In this document: piece by piece, positions 1 to 8,292 of the stretch
How positions within the stretch are numbered: position 1 is the stretch's first letter
Layout: the number at the start of each line of letters is the position of its first letter
DNA from: Bacteroidota bacterium
GTDB lineage: Bacteria; Bacteroidota; Bacteroidia; Bacteroidales; VadinHA17
NCBI GenBank assembly: GCA_022709665.1
Contig: JAKLIJ010000011.1
Location: 1 to 33,456, forward strand
Length of the DNA stretch: 33,456 nucleotides
Direction of reading: 5' to 3'
Made by a program: the position numbers and the translations under genes
The notes under the pieces: model-generated
The model's database searches: none
What the model saw: the letters and a program-made list of their open reading frames with translations, nothing else
Told to the model about the DNA's origin: nothing

Positions 1-40
1 AGACCAGCAGACCAACAGTACACCTCATGCCTCACGCCTC
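1..40. other. Window edge downstream of hisIE
   Basis: Forty bases between the window edge and the hisIE stop codon. No hairpin with a T tract on the minus strand can be seen, so the end of the his transcript is not visible here and the operon may continue beyond the window. Confidence 0.4.
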
Positions 41-637
41 TCACTTCCCCTTGTGCCTTTCTTTCAGCACTTCTTCAACTTCTTCAAAAGCGACATTCTT
101 GGTTTTCAGGAGAATGAGAAAATGGTACAGCAGATCCGCTGCTTCATTTTTGAACAGGTCGATATTATCATCCTTTGCCTCGATTACAAGTTCAACGGCT
201 TCTTCACCTACCTTCTGAGCTACTTTATTTATTCCCTTTTTATAAAGCTTGTTGGTGTAGGAACCTTCTGAATTGCCGTCGATCCGCTGGCTGATAATTT
301 TCCCCAGGGTGTAGACAAAGCCCTTTGCAGCAGCTTCGCCAAAGCACGATCTGGTCCCGGTATGACAGACTGGTCCGGCCGGATCAACCTTTATAAGCAG
401 GGCGTCGTTATCGCAATCACTTGTTATATTATTAACAATAAGATAACTGCCGGATGTTTCTCCCTTGGTCCACAGCCGGTTTTTACTCCGGCTGAAGAAG
501 GTAACCCTTCCTTCGCTGACTGTTTTGTTATAGGCTTCCTCGTTCATATAGCCAACCATCAGCACCTGAAGCGTGTCGTTGTCCTGTATCACTACCGGTA
601 CAAGACCGTTTCCTTTTTTAAAGTCGATGTCTGTCAT
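41..637 (-). CDS. hisI: Bifunctional phosphoribosyl-AMP cyclohydrolase / phosphoribosyl-ATP pyrophosphatase (HisIE)
   Basis: Carries out steps 2 and 3 of histidine synthesis: removal of pyrophosphate from phosphoribosyl-ATP, then opening of the adenine ring of phosphoribosyl-AMP. The N-terminal half (about 10-105) is the HisI cyclohydrolase, with the metal-binding motif SDCDNDALL and the downstream cysteines in CHTGTRSC. The C-terminal half (about 107-198) is the all-alpha HisE domain, with the acidic motifs GEEAVELVIEAKDD and EAADLLYHFL expected for a Mg-dependent MazG-like pyrophosphatase. The 198-residue length is normal for the fusion. It is the last his gene in the window and starts 29 bases after the hisF stop. 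Identification is secure; the fused form is common in Bacteroidota and enterobacteria. Confidence 0.96.
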   Translation of the reverse strand: MTDIDFKKGNGLVPVVIQDNDTLQVLMVGYMNEEAYNKTVSEGRVTFFSRSKNRLWTKGETSGSYLIVNNITSDCDNDALLIKVDPAGPVCHTGTRSCFGEAAAKGFVYTLGKIISQRIDGNSEGSYTNKLYKKGINKVAQKVGEEAVELVIEAKDDNIDLFKNEAADLLYHFLILLKTKNVAFEEVEEVLKERHKGK

Positions 638-666
638 GATTCTTTCCGTTCATTAAATTTCTGCCA

Positions 667-1422
667 TCAGCGCCTCACGTTAATTCCTTTCCCTGAAAGG
701 TATTCCTTCAGCCCGGGAACCGGTATCTCACCGTAGTGGAAGATGCTGGCAGCAAGCGCGGCGCTGCAGGTGGTCTTCGTGAATACTTCCCTGAAATGTT
801 CCATCGTACCGGCTCCGCCGGATGCTATGACGGGTATGCTTACACTTTTGCTTACTTCTTTTGTCACATCTATCGAGAACCCTGATTTTGTACCGTCGGC
901 ATTCATCGATGTAAGCAATATTTCGCCGGCGCCCTGCCTTTCAGCTCTTTTTGCCCATTCGACCGCGCTAAGTGAAGTAGGGGTGTTACCAGCATTTATA
1001 TAAACCATCCAGTCCATACCGTTGAAGCGGGTGTCGATCGCCACCGTTACGCACTGACTTCCAAATCTTTTTGCGATCCCGGTTATCAGATCGGGATTCT
1101 GAAACGCAGAGGTGTTGATGCTCACCTTGTCGGCGCCTGCACTTATAAGCAGAGCCGCATCGTCGATTGTCGAAATACCCCCTCCCACAGTGAATGGCAG
1201 ATTTATCTCGGCTGCAATCCTTCCGACAAGTTCAATAAAGGTCTTTCTCTTTTCGATGGTTGCAGTGATATCAAGGAAGACAAGCTCATCGGCTCTTTGT
1301 TCCACATATTTCCTGGCGAGCCCGACCGGATCGCCGGCATCCCGGATATCCACGAAATTCACACCCTTTACAGTTCTTCCTTCCTTTATGTCGAGACAGG
1401 GAATTATTCTTTTCTTCAGCAT
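667..1422 (-). CDS. hisF: Imidazole glycerol phosphate synthase, cyclase subunit HisF
   Basis: HisF is the (beta/alpha)8 cyclase subunit that uses ammonia from HisH to turn PRFAR into imidazole glycerol phosphate and AICAR. The protein is 251 residues, full length. Both catalytic aspartates are in place: D11 in IIPCLDI and D130 in VAIDTR. The phosphate-binding loops VGGGIS and IASGGAGT are intact, reflecting the two half-barrel origin. The start overlaps the end of hisA by 7 bases, and hisIE follows after 29 bases, so it should be co-translated with HisA and HisH, its partner subunit two genes upstream. Nothing unusual is seen. Confidence 0.97.
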   Translation of the reverse strand: MLKKRIIPCLDIKEGRTVKGVNFVDIRDAGDPVGLARKYVEQRADELVFLDITATIEKRKTFIELVGRIAAEINLPFTVGGGISTIDDAALLISAGADKVSINTSAFQNPDLITGIAKRFGSQCVTVAIDTRFNGMDWMVYINAGNTPTSLSAVEWAKRAERQGAGEILLTSMNADGTKSGFSIDVTKEVSKSVSIPVIASGGAGTMEHFREVFTKTTCSAALAASIFHYGEIPVPGLKEYLSGKGINVRR

Positions 1423-2129
1423 AACCTGGCTATATCTTTAAGATCAAGTACTCCTTCGTAGAGAGCTTTGCCTACAATGGCTCCCTCGCAGCCGATAGAG
1501 GAAAGCTTTTCAAGGTCACCGACGGAGCTTATTCCGCCGCTGGCAATAAGGTTCAGCCCGGGAATTGTGAGTATCTCCCTGTAAAGATCGGTCGATGGTC
1601 CCTGCATCATACCATCCTTGTCGATATCGGTACAGACAGCATACTTAATACCCTTTTTCCTGTATTCCGTTATGAAACTGATTATATCCGATCCCGTCTT
1701 CTCGGTCCATCCCTCGGTAGCCACCTTCCTGTTCACGGAATCGGCTCCGAGAATTATTTTTTCATCACCCCATTCCTTTAGCCACTCCAGTACAAGCGGC
1801 ATATTGGTGACCGATATGCTTCCGCAATTAACCTGGCTTGCTCCGCTGTCGAAGGCATTTTTCAAATCGCGGGATGATCGGATGCCTCCTCCAAAATCGA
1901 TAAGCAGGGAAGTTGATGATGCTATTCTTTCAAGCACCCCGAGATTGGTGATACTCTTATTACGGGCTCCGTCGAGGTCGACAAGATGGATATACCTGAT
2001 CCCATGATCCTCGACCCGGCGGGCTACTTCAACAGGATCTTCGCTGTAAACCTTTGTGGTTGAAAAATCCCCCCTGGACAGCCTTACGCATTTTCCTCCA
2101 ATGATATCAAGAGCAATAATGATCCTCAT
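1416..2129 (-). CDS. hisA: ProFAR isomerase HisA
   Basis: Catalyses the Amadori rearrangement of ProFAR to PRFAR, the substrate of HisF/HisH. It is a TIM barrel of 237 residues with D8 (IALDII) and D130 (LGADS) at the two catalytic positions, and D168 in CTDIDKDG. Phosphate-binding loops FGGGIR and ASGGIS are present. The first strand reads [10 protein letters not shown] where most homologues have IPAIDI, a small departure from consensus. The start codon overlaps the hisH stop by 4 bases (ATGA), a translational-coupling arrangement. It is distinguished from HisF by the ALDII start and the shorter length. Confidence 0.95.
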   Translation of the reverse strand: MRIIIALDIIGGKCVRLSRGDFSTTKVYSEDPVEVARRVEDHGIRYIHLVDLDGARNKSITNLGVLERIASSTSLLIDFGGGIRSSRDLKNAFDSGASQVNCGSISVTNMPLVLEWLKEWGDEKIILGADSVNRKVATEGWTEKTGSDIISFITEYRKKGIKYAVCTDIDKDGMMQGPSTDLYREILTIPGLNLIASGGISSVGDLEKLSSIGCEGAIVGKALYEGVLDLKDIARLC

Positions 2130-2704
2130 AATTCAAGAAAATTCCTTAGTATAGCCGATCCTGTATCCGCTGATTTCTCAGGATGAAACTGGACGGCGTA
2201 GTAATTGTCCCTGTGCATGGCAGCGCTGAAAGGCAGCACATAATCGCATATCGCAAGGGTGTAATCAGTTATTTCGGAATAGTAACTGTGAACATAATAA
2301 ACATCCTCTGCAGCGGAGACACCCCTGAAAAGGCTGCCCTTGAGCGCTGAAAAGTTGTTCCAACCCATGTGAGGCACCTTGTCGAAAGGAGGAAACTTTT
2401 TGACGGCTGCATCGAAAATCCCAAGGCACTTGACGGATCCCTCATCAGAATAGTGGCACATCAGATGAAGTCCGAGGCAGATGCCCAATACAGGCTGACG
2501 CAGTGAAAGTATTAATTTGTCGAGCTCCCTTTCGGCAAGGTATTTCATCGCGCCCAACGCATGACCGACACCGGGGATTATCACTTTTTCAGCCGTCATC
2601 AGTTCTTTCTTATCGTCGGTAACGACAGATTCATAACCCAGCCTGGTCAGTGCATTCTGTACCGACTGAATATTCCCCGCATTGTATTTCAGAATTGCTA
2701 TCAT
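2126..2704 (-). CDS. hisH: Imidazole glycerol phosphate synthase, glutamine amidotransferase subunit HisH
   Basis: HisH is the class I glutaminase that feeds ammonia to HisF. The triad is visible: nucleophile C76 in GICLGLH, then H174 and E176 in VQFHPEKS. The oxyanion-region motif PGVGHALGAM is also present. Length is 192 residues, close to the usual size. It overlaps both neighbours by 4 bases (hisB upstream, hisA downstream), which fits stoichiometric production of the HisH-HisF complex. No anomaly is seen. Confidence 0.96.
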   Translation of the reverse strand: MIAILKYNAGNIQSVQNALTRLGYESVVTDDKKELMTAEKVIIPGVGHALGAMKYLAERELDKLILSLRQPVLGICLGLHLMCHYSDEGSVKCLGIFDAAVKKFPPFDKVPHMGWNNFSALKGSLFRGVSAAEDVYYVHSYYSEITDYTLAICDYVLPFSAAMHRDNYYAVQFHPEKSADTGSAILRNFLEL

Positions 2705-3789
2705 AGGGCTCCCTTGGTTGACGGCAGATCGAAGTTTCCCGACTTGCTTACTGCGGCTTTGACTGCCCTGGCAAATGATTTGAACACGGCTTCCACCTTG
2801 TGATGGTCATTGTCGCCGCTCACACTTATGTTCAGATTGCATTTAGCACTGTCGCTGAACGACTTGAAGAAATGAAAGAACATCTCTGCCGGTACCCCGC
2901 CAACGGTTGGCCCGGTGAGGGGAACATCCCAGATGAACCAGGGGCGGCCCCCGAAATCAATGGCAGTCCTGGCGAGCGAGTCATCCATGGGAAGCAGGAA
3001 GCCATACCTTTCTATTCCCTTCTTGCTTCCAAGCGCCGAAAGAAATCCTTCACCCAGAGCGATGGCTGTATCCTCTATGGTATGGTGCTGGTCAACATTC
3101 AGATCTCCCTCCGCAGTGAGAGTAATATCGAATCCTCCGTGCCGCGGGATTTGTTCAAGCATATGATCGAAAAAACCTATTCCGGTAGTAATATTGCATT
3201 TTCCGGAACCGTCGAGATTGATCTGAAGAACAATCGATGTCTCCTTTGTCTTCCGGCTTATGTTTGCCACCCTCGGCTTCGACCTCAGGAATTTGTAAAT
3301 ATCATTCCAGTCGGTAGTGTTGAACACGGCAAGCGAATCAGCTTTCGGGTTCACAAAGATAGCCTGGCATCCCAGGTTCCTGGCCAGCTCGAGGTCGCTT
3401 AACCTGTCGCCGATTACATACGAAGATGCCAGATCAATTCCCTGAGCCAGATATCCGGTCAGCAACGCCGTTCCGGGTTTCCTGGTGGGGGCCCTGTCTT
3501 CAGGCCATGTCCGGTCGATAAATACTTCGGCAAAAACCACTCCTTCATCTTTAAGGATCTCAAGCATCTTGTTGTGGGAGGGGAGGAACATCTCCTCAGG
3601 GAAGATATCTGTTCCCAAACCATCCTGATTTGTGACCATAACAAGTTCATAGTCAGTTTCCCTCACAATCCCCGACAGTGCAGTGATAACTCCCGGAAGG
3701 AACCTGAATTCCTCTACAGTGTCAGCCAGCCCGTTGGCAGGTTCCGCCAGTATGGTTCCATCCCTGTCTATAAACAATGTTTTCTTCAT
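2701..3789 (-). CDS. hisB: Bifunctional histidinol-phosphatase / imidazoleglycerol-phosphate dehydratase HisB
   Basis: A two-domain protein of 362 residues. Residues 1 to about 165 form a HAD phosphatase with nucleophile D8 and acid D10 (LFIDRDGT) and the C-terminal motif VIGDRLSD; it removes phosphate from histidinol phosphate. Residues from about 170 form the dehydratase, with the Mn-binding signatures FFDHML, DQHHTIEDTAIALG and DNDHHKVEAVF. The Cys/His cluster that binds zinc in the E. coli phosphatase domain is replaced here by IDRTWPEDRAPT, with no cysteines, so this domain probably lacks the structural zinc. It overlaps hisC and hisH by 4 bases on either side. Identification is firm; the missing zinc site is inferred from recalled E. 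coli sequence. Confidence 0.96.
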   Translation of the reverse strand: MKKTLFIDRDGTILAEPANGLADTVEEFRFLPGVITALSGIVRETDYELVMVTNQDGLGTDIFPEEMFLPSHNKMLEILKDEGVVFAEVFIDRTWPEDRAPTRKPGTALLTGYLAQGIDLASSYVIGDRLSDLELARNLGCQAIFVNPKADSLAVFNTTDWNDIYKFLRSKPRVANISRKTKETSIVLQINLDGSGKCNITTGIGFFDHMLEQIPRHGGFDITLTAEGDLNVDQHHTIEDTAIALGEGFLSALGSKKGIERYGFLLPMDDSLARTAIDFGGRPWFIWDVPLTGPTVGGVPAEMFFHFFKSFSDSAKCNLNISVSGDNDHHKVEAVFKSFARAVKAAVSKSGNFDLPSTKGAL

Positions 3790-4823
3790 AAGCTGATATT
3801 TCTGAGAGCCTTCAGAAGAATGTCATTCTCTCTTCTTGTGCCCACCGTTATCCTGATGCATCCCCTGATAATAAGATTCCTGTTCCTGACGATTATATTC
3901 TTATCCTTAAGTTCGTTGTAGATCCTGTCGGGATCGGCTGTCCTGACCAGGAGAAAATTGGCATCGGACGGAAATACTTTTTCAATGATAGTGATTTTTT
4001 CAAGAGCTCCGGCAAGCCTTTCCCTTTCCTTTAAAATGAGACTGATCCTGGTTTGCACAAGCTCATAACGCTTCAGGCACTTCAATGCAGCGCGCTGATT
4101 AATTGTACTTATATTATATGGCGGCTTAATCTTATTGAAATATGTAACCAGCAGGGGATTCATGAATGCCATTCCAATCCTGGCTGCAGCCATTCCCATC
4201 GCCTTGCTGAAAGTCTGCATCACTATCAGGTTCCCTGTTGTTTCTGTCATTTCCTTGAATGACTTATGCTCCGAAAAATCACAGTAAGCCTCGTCTATCA
4301 GCACGATCCCCTTGAAATTTCTGATAATTATTTCAATATCAGATGCTTTCATCGCATTCCCGGTCGGATTGTTAGGTGAACATATGATTGCCAGTTTAAG
4401 CGACCGGTCGTTGAGAGCCTCCATTGCTTCCGGGGTATCGATCTGGAAATCGTCGGTAAGGGGAACCCTGACCAGTTTCACATCGTTTATTTCTGCTGCC
4501 ACCTGGTACATTCCATAGGTAGGGGGGAAGATAATGGCTTTGTCCGATCCGGGTTTACAAAAGATCCTGAAACAAAGATCAATTATCTCATCACTTCCGT
4601 TGCCAAGGAAGATCGATGAGGCAGGGATACCCTTGATGACGCTTATCTTTTCCTTCAGTTCTCTCTGATAGGGATCGGGATACCTGTTGAGACTGCCGAA
4701 GGGATTTTCATTGGCATCGAGAAAGGTGCCGTCACTGCCGCTGAACTCATCCCTGGCACAGGAATATGGAGTGAGAGCTGAGATGTTTTCTCTGACAAGC
4801 CTGTCGATTTCAGTCATTTTCAA
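3786..4823 (-). CDS. hisC: Histidinol-phosphate aminotransferase HisC
   Basis: A PLP-dependent fold-type I aminotransferase that converts imidazole acetol phosphate to histidinol phosphate with glutamate. The Schiff-base lysine is K207 in TFSKAMG; D177 in LIDEAYCDF would contact the pyridine nitrogen; SPNNPTGN is the conserved PLP-phosphate neighbourhood; ANENPFG near residue 38 is the family N-terminal signature. The length, 345 residues, is typical. Its start overlaps the end of hisD by 14 bases. A second in-frame ATG lies two codons inside, so the start is uncertain by 6 bases. Confidence 0.96.
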   Translation of the reverse strand: MKMTEIDRLVRENISALTPYSCARDEFSGSDGTFLDANENPFGSLNRYPDPYQRELKEKISVIKGIPASSIFLGNGSDEIIDLCFRIFCKPGSDKAIIFPPTYGMYQVAAEINDVKLVRVPLTDDFQIDTPEAMEALNDRSLKLAIICSPNNPTGNAMKASDIEIIIRNFKGIVLIDEAYCDFSEHKSFKEMTETTGNLIVMQTFSKAMGMAAARIGMAFMNPLLVTYFNKIKPPYNISTINQRAALKCLKRYELVQTRISLILKERERLAGALEKITIIEKVFPSDANFLLVRTADPDRIYNELKDKNIIVRNRNLIIRGCIRITVGTRRENDILLKALRNISL

Positions 4824-6102
4824 TTGAATTAAGTCTTATTGTAACTGCATTCCTGTGAGCCTGCAACTGTTCGGCTTCCGCCATCCTTTCGATCACGGGT
4901 CCAAGCTTACTTATTCCTTCCGGGCTGATCTCCTGGAATGTTATTTTCTTAACAAACGATTCAGCCGATACGCCGCCATAACTTCTTGCATATCCTGCCG
5001 TAGGCAGTGTGTGATTGGTCCCGGATGCATAGTCGCCTGCGCTTTCACAGCTGTATTTCCCGAGGAATACCGATCCGGCACAGCTGACATCTGCTGCCAG
5101 GGCCGCGTAATCGGATGTTGAAATAATAAGATGTTCAGGGGCATACTGATTGCTGAAATCAATGCATTCACCGGCAGTGCCCAGGATTATTGCCATACTG
5201 TTTTCAAGCGCCCTGAGGGCAATTTCCCTTCGGGGAAGGGAAAGAATCTGATTTTGTATTTCGGTTATTACTTTATCCGGAAATTCAGGTGATTCGGTAA
5301 GAAGCACTACCTGGCTGTCGATTCCGTGCTCGGCCTGCGAAAGCAGGTCGGCGGCAACAAAGGAGGGATCGGAATCCCTGCCGGCTATGACAAGCACTTC
5401 ACTTGGACCTGCCGGTATGTCAATCGCCGTTCCTTCAGCCTGTACCAGTTCCTTGGCTAAGGTAACATACTGGTTGCCCGGACCGAATATCTTGTCGACC
5501 TTCGGGATGGTTTCAGTGCCGTATGCCATGGCTGCTATGCCCTGGGCCCCTCCGGCTCTGAATATCCGGGTGACTCCCGCAGAAAGGGCAGAGTAAAGGA
5601 TCAGAGGATTGATACTGCCTGCTTTGTCAGGGGGAGTGCAAATAATTATCTCCCGGCATCCCGCGATACGGGCGGGGACTGCAAGCATCAGTACTGTTGA
5701 GAAAAGGGGAGCTGTTCCTCCCGGGATGTACAGGCCCACCCGGCCGATGGGTATGTTCTTCCTCCAGCACCTGACACCGGCGGAAGTCTCGATGACCGGT
5801 TCTTCACGAAGCTGAGCCTCATGGAATCTTGTGATATTTGCCTGGGCCGTTCTGATTGCTTCCTTAAGCTCATACGGAATGAGGGCGGCAGAAGCTCTGA
5901 TTTCGTCTTCTGAGACTTTCAGGTCGTTTGGCCGGAATCCTTCGAATCTTTCAGCCAGTTCATACAGGGCTTTGTCGCCGTTTCCCCTTACTGACTTCAG
6001 GATGCCGGATACTGTCTTATGGAGCTCAGGCCTGCTTATCGAGGGCCGCTTGCACAGTTCCTCCCATCGGTCCCTTTCGGGATATCTTATTATTTTCATC
6101 AC
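4810..6102 (-). CDS. hisD: Histidinol dehydrogenase HisD
   Basis: Oxidises histidinol to histidine in two NAD-dependent steps. The four zinc ligands can be placed: Q256 and H259 in LLSQAEHGIDS, D357 in ESAGDYASG, and H416 in QLQAHRNAV. The catalytic pair E323-H324 is in QYAPEHLII. The signatures IFGPGNQYV and AGPSEVLV are also intact. Length 430 is normal. It overlaps hisG by 4 bases. An ATG ATG pair makes the start ambiguous by one codon. Confidence 0.97.
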   Translation of the reverse strand: MMKIIRYPERDRWEELCKRPSISRPELHKTVSGILKSVRGNGDKALYELAERFEGFRPNDLKVSEDEIRASAALIPYELKEAIRTAQANITRFHEAQLREEPVIETSAGVRCWRKNIPIGRVGLYIPGGTAPLFSTVLMLAVPARIAGCREIIICTPPDKAGSINPLILYSALSAGVTRIFRAGGAQGIAAMAYGTETIPKVDKIFGPGNQYVTLAKELVQAEGTAIDIPAGPSEVLVIAGRDSDPSFVAADLLSQAEHGIDSQVVLLTESPEFPDKVITEIQNQILSLPRREIALRALENSMAIILGTAGECIDFSNQYAPEHLIISTSDYAALAADVSCAGSVFLGKYSCESAGDYASGTNHTLPTAGYARSYGGVSAESFVKKITFQEISPEGISKLGPVIERMAEAEQLQAHRNAVTIRLNSIEND

Positions 6103-6956
6103 ACAATCATTTTTTCAATGGGTATTACAAGAATTCCCTGTGCTCCGGCATTCCTGAGCTGGTCAATCCTCTCCCAGAACTCATCTTCCTTAACGACCGA
6201 GTGAATGCTGCACCAGCCTTTTTCCTCGAGGGGAAGGATGGTCGGGCTTTTCATCCCCGGAAGTATTTTGCATATGTCATGCAGAGATTCGAGAGGGGCA
6301 TTGAGAAGGATGTACTTGTTTTCCCTGGCATTTCTTACAGCCCGTATCCTGAAAAGAAGCTTTTCGAGGATCTTTCTTTTTTCACTGTCAAGATCTTTGC
6401 TGGCTATTACCACTGCCTGGCTCTTCATTATGACCTGGACTTCCTTAAGACCGTTCGTCATCAGGGTGCTTCCTGAACTCACAATGTCGCAAACTGCTTC
6501 AGCCAGACCTATCCCCGGCGCTATCTCAACGCTGCCGCTTATCTCTTCAATGGTTGCAGTGAGATTATTCTCTGCAAGGTATCTGGTAAGGAGCCGCGGA
6601 TAACTTGTCGCTATCTTTTTGTTCATAAACCAGCCGGGACCGGTATAAAGCTCCTCTTTGGGGATTGCCAGGCTGAGACGGCATTGCGCGAATCCAAGCT
6701 GATCAAGTATTTCAACCTCCCTGTTTTTTTCAAATACAATGTTTTCGCCCAGTATCCCTATGTCAGCGACCTGTTGTTCCACATACTGGGGGATGTCGTC
6801 ATCCCTGAGGAAAAGAATGTCGACAGGAAAGTTTGAAGCACATGTTTTAAGAACATCCGTGCCGTTTGAGAATTTTATTCCGCATTCCTGCAGCAATTTG
6901 TGGGAGTTTTCACTGAGCCGTCCCTTTTTCTGGATGGCAATTTTCAACCTGTTCAT
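6099..6956 (-). CDS. hisG: ATP phosphoribosyltransferase HisG, long form
   Basis: Catalyses the first committed step, PRPP + ATP to phosphoribosyl-ATP. At 285 residues this is the long HisG form: a periplasmic-binding-like catalytic core with the PRPP loop around 138-164 (ending SSGSTL), plus a C-terminal ACT-like domain from about 213 that in known long-form enzymes binds histidine for feedback inhibition. No HisZ is needed for this form. It is the first structural gene after the his leader and attenuator (6994-7110); about 38 bases separate the terminator T tract from the ATG. Enzyme feedback and attenuation would therefore act on the same step. Confidence 0.96.
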   Translation of the reverse strand: MNRLKIAIQKKGRLSENSHKLLQECGIKFSNGTDVLKTCASNFPVDILFLRDDDIPQYVEQQVADIGILGENIVFEKNREVEILDQLGFAQCRLSLAIPKEELYTGPGWFMNKKIATSYPRLLTRYLAENNLTATIEEISGSVEIAPGIGLAEAVCDIVSSGSTLMTNGLKEVQVIMKSQAVVIASKDLDSEKRKILEKLLFRIRAVRNARENKYILLNAPLESLHDICKILPGMKSPTILPLEEKGWCSIHSVVKEDEFWERIDQLRNAGAQGILVIPIEKMIV

Positions 6957-6993
6957 TTTGTTCTGTTTTTTATAGGAGCATATTCCCGGGCAA

Positions 6994-7026
6994 ATAAAAA
7001 ACCCGCCTGATATGCTCAGACGGGTT
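6994..7026 (-). terminator. his operon attenuator terminator
   Basis: On the minus strand the sequence AACCCGtCTGA, loop GCATA, TCAGgCGGGTT is followed by a run of T. This gives an 11-pair stem with one T-G wobble and a U tract, lying between the leader peptide and hisG. It is a typical Rho-independent terminator placed where an attenuator would be. Its 5' arm (7015-7022, CGTCTGAG) can alternatively pair with 7061-7068. Confidence 0.9.
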
Positions 7027-7060
7027 AGAAGTTATATATGGCTACAATTCACCTTCGGCT

Positions 7061-7068
7061 CGCCTGAG
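7061..7068 (-). promoter_or_regulatory. Antiterminator segment of the his leader
   Basis: The minus-strand bases CTCAGGCG immediately follow the leader stop codon and are complementary to CGTCTGAG (7015-7022) in the terminator's 5' arm: 8 pairs with one G-U. A ribosome at the leader stop codon would cover this segment and let the terminator form. A ribosome stalled on the His codons (7081-7092) would leave it free to form the antiterminator. The pairing is visible in the sequence; the mechanism is inferred from classical attenuation. Confidence 0.75.
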
Positions 7069-7110
7069 TCAGGAAAGAGAATGATGATGATGTAACCGGT
7101 TTGATGTCAT
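7069..7110 (-). CDS. hisL: his operon leader peptide
   Basis: A 13-codon reading frame encoding MTSNRLHHHHSLS and ending in TGA. It has four consecutive CAT histidine codons at 7081-7092. The ATG lies about 12 bases downstream of the expected transcription start from the -7 box at 7129-7136. The terminator at 6994-7026 and hisG follow. A run of the codon for the pathway's product, in front of a terminator and the first pathway gene, is the defining arrangement of an amino-acid attenuator. No Shine-Dalgarno sequence is evident, as is usual in Bacteroidota. The gene is far too short for ordinary gene callers. The symbol is used by analogy with enterobacterial hisL; no sequence homology is claimed. 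Confidence 0.85.
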   Translation of the reverse strand: MTSNRLHHHHSLS

Positions 7111-7128
7111 TCTTTACAGATTTGAATG

Positions 7129-7136
7129 CAAAGATA
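7129..7136 (-). promoter_or_regulatory. Putative his promoter, -7 box TATCTTTG
   Basis: On the minus strand TATCTTTG fits the Bacteroidota -7 consensus TAnnTTTG exactly. No clear TTTG -33 element is found 18-20 bases upstream. Instead, two copies of TGAATTATTA occupy 7147-7156 and 7159-7168. The inferred start is near 7122-7124, giving a very short untranslated stretch before the leader peptide. Confidence 0.65.
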
Positions 7137-7213
7137 TGTAAAAATTAATAATTCATGTAATAATTCACAAAAAACTTAATTCCTTTAATTTCAGGCTGGC
7201 GCGAACTTTTACA

Positions 7214-8275
7214 TTATACCCTTTCCGCTACCAGATCTCCTACCTCGGTGGTGGAATAACCCATCCTGCCGGCGCCCAGATCTTTCAGCCTGTTGGCAGT
7301 GACATCCATAATTGCATTTTCGACGGCAACCGCAGCTTCAACTTCACCCAGATGCTCCAGCATCATCCCGCCGCACGCTATGGCAGCCAGCGGATTAATT
7401 ATATTCATCCCGGTGTATTTTGGAGCTGAGCCTCCGATCGGTTCAAACATCGACACTCCGTGAGGATTGATATTCCCCCCGGCTGCAATACCCATCCCTC
7501 CCTGGGTAATGGCACCCAGATCGGTAATAATGTCTCCAAACATGTTTGTGGTTACAATTACATCAAACCATTCGGGATTCTTTATCATCCACATACAGGT
7601 AGCATCGACATGGTAGTATTCTCTCTTTATATCAGGAAAATCGGCCTGTCCCATTTCATGAAACGCCCTTTCCCACAGGTCGAAGACATAAGTGAGAACA
7701 TTGGTTTTACCGCAGAGAGCCAGAGTTTTCCTTTTGTTTCGTTTCCGCGTGTATTCAAAGGCATACCTCAGGCACCGGTCCACCTGCAGCCTGTTGTAAA
7801 CCATGTTCTGCATGGCAACTTCATGAGGAGTGCCTTTCATCGTGACTCCTCCGCTTCCGGTGTAGACATCTCCCGTATTCTCCCTTACAACAACATAGTC
7901 GATATGTTCCGGACCCTTGTCCTTTAATGGTGTGGAAACACCGGGATAAAGCCTGATCGGCCTGAGGTTGATGTACTGGTCGAGTTCGAACCTGAGCCTG
8001 AGGAGTATTCCTTTCTCAAGTATACCCGGCTTTACTTCGGGATGGCCGATGGCGCCAAGATAAATGGAATCAAATTTCCGGAGCTCTTCGGGTGCTGATT
8101 CGGGCAGGATCTCACCTGTCCTGAGATAGCGGTCGCCTCCAAAATCAAATTCCTCATAGTTGAGCTTAAATCCATATTTCCCTGCAGCGGCGTCAAGAAC
8201 TTTCCTTCCTTCCCTGATCACTTCCGGTCCGGTCCCGTCACCGGGTATGGCTGCAATATTGTACGTTCTGTTCAT
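7214..8275 (-). CDS. leuB: 3-isopropylmalate dehydrogenase (LeuB), actinobacterial/tartrate-dehydrogenase-like clade
   Basis: An NAD-dependent beta-decarboxylating dehydrogenase, expected to oxidise 3-isopropylmalate to the precursor of 2-oxoisocaproate. Motifs: [10 protein letters not shown] at the N-terminus, LRPIRLYPG, the catalytic region [13 protein letters not shown], the metal-binding [14 protein letters not shown], and [13 protein letters not shown] near the C-terminus. Length 353 is typical. Features such as [23 protein letters not shown], with a fully spelled INLRP, recall the LeuB/tartrate dehydrogenase clade known from actinobacteria rather than the usual Bacteroidota LeuB, which starts LAGDGIGPE. 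It is the last gene of the ilv-leu unit, 17 bases after the leuA2 stop. It may also act on 3-methylmalate if the citramalate route operates. Confidence 0.9.
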   Translation of the reverse strand: MNRTYNIAAIPGDGTGPEVIREGRKVLDAAAGKYGFKLNYEEFDFGGDRYLRTGEILPESAPEELRKFDSIYLGAIGHPEVKPGILEKGILLRLRFELDQYINLRPIRLYPGVSTPLKDKGPEHIDYVVVRENTGDVYTGSGGVTMKGTPHEVAMQNMVYNRLQVDRCLRYAFEYTRKRNKRKTLALCGKTNVLTYVFDLWERAFHEMGQADFPDIKREYYHVDATCMWMIKNPEWFDVIVTTNMFGDIITDLGAITQGGMGIAAGGNINPHGVSMFEPIGGSAPKYTGMNIINPLAAIACGGMMLEHLGEVEAAVAVENAIMDVTANRLKDLGAGRMGYSTTEVGDLVAERV

Positions 8276-8292
8276 CTGGTTATTGTTTCGGA

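Noticed and set aside
2800..3402. 200-codon plus-strand frame opposite hisB
   Set aside because: Antisense to a well-supported bifunctional HisB; no recognisable motifs.
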